Below are positions 7,071 to 11,046 of a DNA stretch of 11,046 nt, in pieces; position 1 is the stretch's first letter, and each line of letters opens with the position of its first letter. This stretch comes from an uncultured Olsenella sp. (GTDB lineage: Bacteria > Actinomycetota > Coriobacteriia > Coriobacteriales > Atopobiaceae): positions 1 to 11,046 of the forward strand of contig CAMXZR010000057.1 of assembly GCA_947253595.1 (NCBI GenBank), written 5' to 3'. Both the position numbers and the translations under genes were made by a program. The notes beneath the pieces are model-generated. The model was given only the letters and a program-made list of their open reading frames with translations. It made no database searches and was not told the DNA's origin.

Positions 7071-8002
7071 TAGACCCTCCTGACCTCGACCCCGTCCAGA
7101 AGCGACTCCACGAGTTCGCGCGGGGCTGCCTGCGTCCCCGACTGCATGACGTTGGCGGCACCCGTGGCCATGGCTAGCCTGAGCGATTTCCCCAGGGGAA
7201 GTCCACGCTCCTCAGCGAGGGCGAGGGCGGCGACCACGGAGTCTCCCGCGCCGACGGTGGAGCCCACGGGCACCTTGGGAGAGCTCGCGCGATACGCGGC
7301 GTCGCCGTCGAGGTAGATGGCGCCGGCACCACCGAGGGACACCATGACCCGCGCCACGCCACGCCCCCGCAGCTCGCGCGCCGCCTCGAGGACGGCTGCC
7401 TCGTCGGGCAGCTCGCGACCCACGAGCCCGGCGAGCTCGACGTCGTTAGGCTTGACGAGATCGGGTCCTGCCTCGATGCCACGGGCCAGGCTCTCTCCGT
7501 CGGCGTCCAGGAAGACCGTGGCGCCGGTCGCCTTGCAGGCGCGCACCCAGTCCGCATAGGTGTCCGTCGCGGCGGCACGCGGGAGCGACCCCGCGACGAC
7601 CACGACGTCACCGGGGCACACGTCGGCCACAAAGCGCTCGAGCATGCGGGAGAGAAGCCCCTCCCCCGGCATGAGACCGGGCTCGTTGATGTCGGTGTGC
7701 GTGCCGCTCGTGGGGTCGATGAGCTTGAGGTTGCTGCGAGTCTCTCCCCCCTCGGACCAGAACGCGTCGACCTCGACACCTTGGCCGCGGATGAGCTCCT
7801 CGAGCGCACGGCCCGCCGATCCGGCAAGCAGAACCGTTGCCACGCTCGCGCCGCCCAGCGCCCGCACGACCTTTGACACGTTGACGCCCTTCCCGCCGGG
7901 GTCGACGCGCAGCTCGCTGATGCGGTTGACGGCGTCCAACGTGAGGCCGGGTACCATGGCGGTCTTGTCTAGGGCGGGGTTGAGCGTGACCGTGCGGATC
8001 AT
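7070..8002 (-). CDS. fruK: 1-phosphofructokinase / PfkB-family hexose-phosphate kinase
   Basis: The 310-residue ribokinase-fold protein carries the substrate-side NPALDKT (8-14, D12), PfkB signature 1 PGGKGVNVSK (35-44), AGSLPR, KPND, and signature 2 TVGAGDS with catalytic base D254. The N-terminal MIRTVTLNPALDKT is typical of FruK and LacC kinases, which phosphorylate fructose-1-phosphate or tagatose-6-phosphate to the 1,6-bisphosphate in the cytoplasm using ATP. FruK is preferred on general likeness; LacC is not excluded. The ATG at 8002 follows AAGGAG (8009-8014) by 6 bases. No fructose PTS gene or DeoR-type repressor lies in the window, so it is an orphan copy here. The gap from the RecQ stop to this start is 144 bases, so it may be expressed together with recQ or alone. 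Confidence 0.85.
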   Translation of the reverse strand: MIRTVTLNPALDKTAMVPGLTLDAVNRISELRVDPGGKGVNVSKVVRALGGASVATVLLAGSAGRALEELIRGQGVEVDAFWSEGGETRSNLKLIDPTSGTHTDINEPGLMPGEGLLSRMLERFVADVCPGDVVVVAGSLPRAAATDTYADWVRACKATGATVFLDADGESLARGIEAGPDLVKPNDVELAGLVGRELPDEAAVLEAARELRGRGVARVMVSLGGAGAIYLDGDAAYRASSPKVPVGSTVGAGDSVVAALALAEERGLPLGKSLRLAMATGAANVMQSGTQAAPRELVESLLDGVEVRRV

Positions 8003-8146
8003 CGGAATCTCCTTCTGCTTGCGGCTAGCGGACGAGAGTGGCAGGCGTGCGGGGCGGGAACGCGGGGCGGGAACGCCACGTAATCATGTGGTACGGGGGC
8101 GCGGGTCGGGAGCGGGACCCCCGCAACGGGCCACACGCTGGAGCCG
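8003..8146. other. recQ-fruK gap with short tandem repeat and hairpin
   Basis: GCGGGGCGGGAAC occurs twice in tandem (8049-8061 and 8062-8074). Directly beside it, CACGTAATCATGTG (8077-8090) is an imperfect palindrome and the only AT-richer spot, so it is the likeliest place for a fruK promoter or operator. Further upstream, GGGTC and GACCC form a short GC hairpin near 8104-8121, possibly helping to end recQ transcription. No T run follows it. Confidence 0.4.
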
Positions 8147-9796
8147 CTACTCCGAGCGACCAGAGATTACGTCGAGGAACTGGGTCCCGTAGCGCCCGAG
8201 CTTGACCTGTCCCACGCCTGAGACCCGCAGGAGCTCCTCCTCGCCCTGGGGCCTCAGGCGAACCATGCCCCTGAGCGTAGCATCCGAGAAGACCACGTAA
8301 GGCGGGACGCCGGCCTCGTCGGCGAGTTGCTTGCGCAGGGCGCGAAGACGCTGGAAGAGGCGTTCGTCCTCGTCGGTCGCCTCTGGCTCGCCGGGGAGCT
8401 CGCGCGTGCGCGCGCCGCTGCCGAAGGACCCGGGAACGCGACGTGCGCGCAGGTAGCGCTCGGGTGCGCGGTCGCAGCAGACGGAGCAGGAGCCGCAACC
8501 GCCGTCGACCTGGGAGGCGGCGGGGACCGAGGCCACGCCGTCACTCTCGCCCGTCCCGCCTGCCTGGCCGAAGTAGTCCAGGACGCGCCGACGCAGGCAG
8601 GAGTCGCTCATCGCATAGCCGATCATCTGTCCCAAGAGGCGCTCACGGTTCTGGATCAGCGCCCTGCGCTCGACCTCGTCCAGCTCGGGCGGGAAGTCGC
8701 CGGAGTCGATGAGGTAATGGCAGGAGCGGATGTCTCCCCGGCTCCAGAGGAGGTAGCACTCGGCGGGCTCCCCATCGCGGCCGGCGCGGCCCGCCTCCTG
8801 GTAGTACTCCTCGAGCGAGAGCGGCAACCCGCAGTTGATCACGAAGCGGACGTCGGACTTGTCGATGCCCATGCTGAAGGCGTTGGTGGCGACCATGACG
8901 CGGGCGTCGTCGCGCACGAAGCGGGCCTGGGCCTCGCGGCGCAGGTCGTTGTCGTAGCCGGCGTGGTATGCGACGGCGGGGACCCCGGCGTCACGCAGGG
9001 CCCGGCCCAGCGAGTCGACGCGCTTGCGACTGGTGGCGTAGACGATTCCGCTCTGCTCGGAGTGGTCGCGAACGTAGCCCAGCACCCAGCGCTCGCGCTC
9101 CTTGGGCGTGAGCTCGAAGCTATGCAGGAAGAGGTTGGGGCGATCGAAGCCGTCGACCTGCACGAGCGGGTCGCGAAGGCCCAGGAGGTCCACGACGTCG
9201 GAGCGCACGCGACTGGTCGCCGTCGCAGTGAGCGCAGCCACTACGGGACGCCTGGACAACCGTGCCACGAAGTCCGCGATGCCCCGGTAGGCAGGGCGGA
9301 AGTCCTGGCCCCACTGGCTCACGCAGTGGGCCTCGTCCACGGCAAGGAGTGGAACTTGGGCACGGGTCGCGAAGTCGAGGAAGCGCGGGTCCTGCAGGCG
9401 CTCGGGGGCGACGTACATGAGGTCGTACCAACCCGCCAGGGCGCGCGCCATCACGACCTCTTGCTGGCGCGGCGTGAGGCTGGAGTTGAGGTAGGACCCG
9501 CGGATGCCGGCGGCCTTGAGGGAGCGGACCTGGTCTCCCATGAGCGAAATGAGGGGCGAGACCACGAGCGTGAGGCCGCCCAGCAGCACGGAGGGAATCT
9601 GGTAGCAGACGGACTTGCCGGCACCAGTGGGCATGACCGCCAGGGCGTCGCGGCTCCGGAGGATGGCCCCGACGACCTCTTCCTGGCCGGGACGGAAGCC
9701 CTCGTAGCCAAAGTAGTGGCGCAATGCCGCGCGGGCACCGTCCATGGTTGGCGGGAGGGGCGCTCCGGGCTCCGGTGCGATGGGCGTGCCTGTCAT
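8147..9796 (-). CDS. recQ: ATP-dependent DNA helicase RecQ (lacks a recognisable RQC winged helix)
   Basis: The 549-residue protein is a 3'-5' superfamily 2 DNA helicase of recombination and replication-fork repair. It shows motif 0 FRPGQEE (34-40), Walker A TGAGKS with K61, DEAH at 154-157, the RecQ aromatic-loop motif VSQWGQDFRP, TATAT (190-194), ATNAFSMGIDKSDVR (303-317) and motif VI QEAGRAGRDG (333-342). A zinc-binding set follows: C400 in SCLRRRVLDYFGQ and CGSCSVC (434-440), with 33 residues between C400 and C434 where E. coli RecQ has about 16. Only about 35 residues then separate the cysteines from an HRDC domain (about 475-545), so the roughly 100-residue winged helix appears to be missing. 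The start at 9796 follows AGGAAAGGGGG by 9 bases; an open extension to 9967 runs through a tandem repeat and is rejected. Confidence 0.92.
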   Translation of the reverse strand: MTGTPIAPEPGAPLPPTMDGARAALRHYFGYEGFRPGQEEVVGAILRSRDALAVMPTGAGKSVCYQIPSVLLGGLTLVVSPLISLMGDQVRSLKAAGIRGSYLNSSLTPRQQEVVMARALAGWYDLMYVAPERLQDPRFLDFATRAQVPLLAVDEAHCVSQWGQDFRPAYRGIADFVARLSRRPVVAALTATATSRVRSDVVDLLGLRDPLVQVDGFDRPNLFLHSFELTPKERERWVLGYVRDHSEQSGIVYATSRKRVDSLGRALRDAGVPAVAYHAGYDNDLRREAQARFVRDDARVMVATNAFSMGIDKSDVRFVINCGLPLSLEEYYQEAGRAGRDGEPAECYLLWSRGDIRSCHYLIDSGDFPPELDEVERRALIQNRERLLGQMIGYAMSDSCLRRRVLDYFGQAGGTGESDGVASVPAASQVDGGCGSCSVCCDRAPERYLRARRVPGSFGSGARTRELPGEPEATDEDERLFQRLRALRKQLADEAGVPPYVVFSDATLRGMVRLRPQGEEELLRVSGVGQVKLGRYGTQFLDVISGRSE

Positions 9797-10262
9797 GAAC
9801 CGTTGCCCCCTTTCCTGCGTGGGCTTCGAGCCGGTGAGCGCGTGTCTCGACGGCATACGCGCCAGGCCTGCAAGCGTCTCCTGTTCGAGCTCATCGAGTC
9901 GGTGCGGGCCGTAGGCGGGCGGCAGCGAGTCGGTGCGGGCCGTAGGCGGGCGGCGGCGAGTCAACAATGTTTTTCATTCTGTCGACCAGCTTAAATCTAC
10001 CTGCGATTCTGCGGACAAAGTCAGCATTATTTCAAATCTTGCCAATCGGGAGCCCGACGGCAGGGCGGCCGGGCACCCCGCCGGCTCGTCGGACCCCGTC
10101 GACCCAGTACGACCGCCGGGCGTGCGGGAACCCCTGCGGATCCCGCCCCAATGGCGGTGCGTTTGGGGACGCTTGCCGTTGACGCCACACCTCCGCCGCG
10201 CACCCTGCTACAGTCCCACTTACGTACGCGCACGGGCGCGCACACCACCCAGGGAGGTACCC
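9797..10262. other. Divergent recQ / DUF1292 intergenic region
   Basis: No gene is supported in these 466 bases. From the recQ side they hold its Shine-Dalgarno (9806-9816), the 31-base tandem duplication (9896-9957), and an AT-rich island (9961-10040, 30 of 80 bases G or C) that is the best candidate for the recQ promoter. The remainder is GC-rich. TTGACG (10179-10184) and TACAGT (10209-10214) lie before the DUF1292 gene, but 24 bases apart, too far for a standard promoter. The DUF1292 Shine-Dalgarno AGGGAGG is at 10251-10257. Confidence 0.5.
9896..9957. repeat. 31-base tandem duplication in the recQ leader
   Basis: Two adjacent 31-base units (9896-9926 and 9927-9957) start GAGTCGGTGCGGGCC and differ at a single base (A to G at unit position 29). 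A third partial copy, GAGTC, follows at 9958. Because 31 is not a multiple of three, the two units would be read in different frames, which supports a non-coding leader. Near-identity suggests a recent duplication. Confidence 0.8.
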
Positions 10263-10583
10263 ATGAGCGAGCACGAGCACGACGAGGAAGAGGTCGACTT
10301 CATCGAAATCGACTTCGACGACGGCAGCACGGTGCGCTGCGAGGTCCAGGGCATCTTCGAGCTGGACGGCGACGAGTACATCGCGCTCCTGCCCGATGAC
10401 GACAGCGACGAGGTCTATCTGTACGGCTACAAGGAATACGAGGACGAAGGCACCTACGAGCTCGTGGACATCGAGTCCGACGAGCTGTTCCAGCGCGTCT
10501 CTGACCGCTACGACGAGGCAGCCGCCGAGGAGGAGGAACTCAAGGGTGCCGAGTCGGAGGACGACGTCGAGGGCGAGGAGTAG
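10263..10583 (+). CDS. DUF1292 (YrzB-like) small acidic protein
   Basis: The 106-residue product is highly acidic. It matches the DUF1292 pattern: IDFDDGSTVRCEV, then IFELDGDEYIALLPDDDSDEVYLYGYKEY, then a closing ELVDIESDELFQRVSDRYDE. The family is widespread in Firmicutes and related Gram-positives, often near ruvX and mltG genes, and has no established biochemical role. Those neighbours are absent here. The last 25 residues or so form an extra Glu/Asp-rich tail. The ATG follows AGGGAGG (10251-10257) by 5 bases. The open frame reaches back to 9933, but that part is not family-like. A strong hairpin follows, so it is likely a single-gene transcript. Confidence 0.85.
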   Translation: MSEHEHDEEEVDFIEIDFDDGSTVRCEVQGIFELDGDEYIALLPDDDSDEVYLYGYKEYEDEGTYELVDIESDELFQRVSDRYDEAAAEEEELKGAESEDDVEGEE

Positions 10584-10635
10584 CCAGGCACTTCGGTGCA
10601 GAGCTGCCCGCAAAGACAACGCGACCCGCAGGCCC

Positions 10636-10669
10636 GGGCCCCGCAGCGACGACTCCGCTGCGGGGCCCC
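10636..10669 (+). terminator. Strong GC hairpin after the DUF1292 gene
   Basis: GGGCCCCGCAGCG (10636-10648) pairs perfectly over 13 bases with CGCTGCGGGGCCC (10656-10668) around a 7-base loop, about 53 bases after the stop codon. Only CTT follows, so it lacks the classic T run. In high-GC actinobacteria such hairpins are often accepted as terminators. Confidence 0.7.
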
Positions 10670-10714
10670 TTGCGTGCGAGGGCCGGGGGTCAGGCAAGGC
10701 GGAAGTGCCCGTCC

Positions 10715-10770
10715 CTCTCACACGAAAGCCGGGTGCCGACCCTTCGCACAAAACTGAATTCGTGCGAGAG
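10715..10770. repeat. Palindromic intergenic element C
   Basis: CTCTCACACGAA (10715-10726) and TTCGTGCGAGAG (10759-10770) are inverted repeats matching at 11 of 12 positions. Inside, TCGCAC (10744-10749) can instead pair with GTGCGA (10762-10767), so two mutually exclusive folds exist. On the minus strand it reads CGCACGAATTCAGTTTTG then TGCGAAG, similar in pattern to the left arm of element A (CGCACGATTTTTTGCGGTGCGGAAG). It has no T run to mark a terminator. Confidence 0.5.
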
Positions 10771-10936
10771 AAAACGGCATAGGCCCAGTTGCTATCCACC
10801 TCTGCGCGCACATCGGACAAATCATGCGAACGTCACCCGGCGCCCGCGAGCGCACGGGAGCCGGAGGAGGACGGTTCGGGTAGTAAGCTAGAACGAAACG
10901 CAAACGCCCCGCCGGCGCTTACATAGGAGCCCAAAC

Positions 10937-11046
10937 ATGCCAAAAATGACCGCAGGCAACCGCCTGTACTTCTACCAGCTGCTCTCCACCAGAATCGGCA
11001 CCCTGAGGCAGGTCCCGCTCTCGCAGGTCGAGGAACTCCTCGCGGC
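10937..11046 (+). CDS. Unrecognised protein, N-terminal fragment
   Basis: Only the first 36 codons lie in the window. The reading frame starts MPKMTAGNRLYFYQLLSTR and continues IGTLRQVPLSQVEELLA to the right edge without a stop. AGGAG (10925-10929) lies 7 bases before the first ATG; the ATG at 10946 is an alternative start. The peptide looks soluble, alternating basic and hydrophobic residues, with no signal peptide. I do not recognise a family from this piece. It is placed as a probable real gene because of the ribosome site, open frame and codon use like its neighbours. Confidence 0.6.
   Translation, partial: MPKMTAGNRLYFYQLLSTRIGTLRQVPLSQVEELLA

Larger units (their letters stand above)
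10584..10936. other. Gap after the DUF1292 gene
   Basis: Across 353 bases there is a terminator hairpin (10636-10668), palindromic element C (10715-10770) and the leader of the last gene. In the leader TAGTAAGCTAGAAC (10881-10894) is the most promoter-like AT-richer stretch, without a clear -35 box. AGGAG (10925-10929) is the ribosome site for the start at 10937. No further gene is seen. Confidence 0.5.

Noticed and set aside
9797..9967. 57-residue N-terminal extension of RecQ
   Set aside because: It would encode a Pro/Arg-rich segment crossing a 31-base tandem repeat, unlike RecQ N termini, whereas the ATG at 9796 has a good Shine-Dalgarno.
8327..9994. 555-codon open frame on the plus strand opposite recQ
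   Set aside because: RecQ on the other strand has all helicase motifs; this frame is a codon-bias shadow without recognisable domains and runs through the tandem repeat.
9933..10262. N-terminal extension of the DUF1292 protein
   Set aside because: Not family-like, passes through the AT-rich island, and a strong Shine-Dalgarno precedes the ATG at 10263.
1..11046. tRNA/rRNA genes, CRISPR arrays, insertion sequences or phage genes
   Set aside because: I looked for cloverleaf-like segments, regular spaced repeats, transposase motifs and integrase-like genes on both strands and saw none.

Overview
The window is GC-rich and densely coded on both strands, with Shine-Dalgarno sites before most starts. 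The gene content (a CBS/DRTGG-regulated family II pyrophosphatase, a heptad-repeat surface protein, a YfbR-type nucleotidase, a DUF1292 protein) best fits a high-GC actinobacterium of the Coriobacteriia type (Olsenella/Atopobium/Collinsella relatives). That placement rests on recognising protein families by eye, not on a search. No rRNA, tRNA, insertion sequence, phage gene or CRISPR array is visible; it reads as an ordinary chromosomal housekeeping segment.

Layout. Bases 1-2024 (+) hold the 3' end of a large heptad-repeat, coiled-coil envelope protein. After a repeat-bearing gap comes a manganese-dependent inorganic pyrophosphatase with an inserted CBS-DRTGG-CBS module (2187-3848, +). It converges on a YfbR-like 5'-deoxynucleotidase (3953-4564, -). 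A 382-base divergent gap with a strongly palindromic element separates yfbR from trmB, the tRNA m7G46 methyltransferase (4947-5765, +). Next is an N-terminally anchored alpha/beta hydrolase (6017-7033, +), convergent with a solitary 1-phosphofructokinase-type PfkB sugar kinase (7070-8002, -). Then comes a RecQ helicase (8147-9796, -), which appears to lack the winged-helix RQC domain but keeps HRDC. A 466-base divergent gap leads to a small acidic DUF1292 protein (10263-10583, +) with a strong hairpin terminator. The first 36 codons of an unrecognised gene run off the right edge (10937-11046, +).

The genes do not form one pathway or a long operon; most have their own leader. The pyrophosphatase and YfbR are both housekeeping enzymes of nucleotide and pyrophosphate balance, but they converge, so no co-transcription is implied.

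The most interesting unexplained structure is in the gaps. Three intergenic elements (about 2025-2110, 4681-4772 and 10715-10770) share CGCAC/GTGCG arms and AT-rich edges. The first two also share a 37-base block at 27 of 37 positions. They look like members of a dispersed palindromic intergenic repeat family or a shared regulatory element. I saw no evidence of a new defence or mobile system here.
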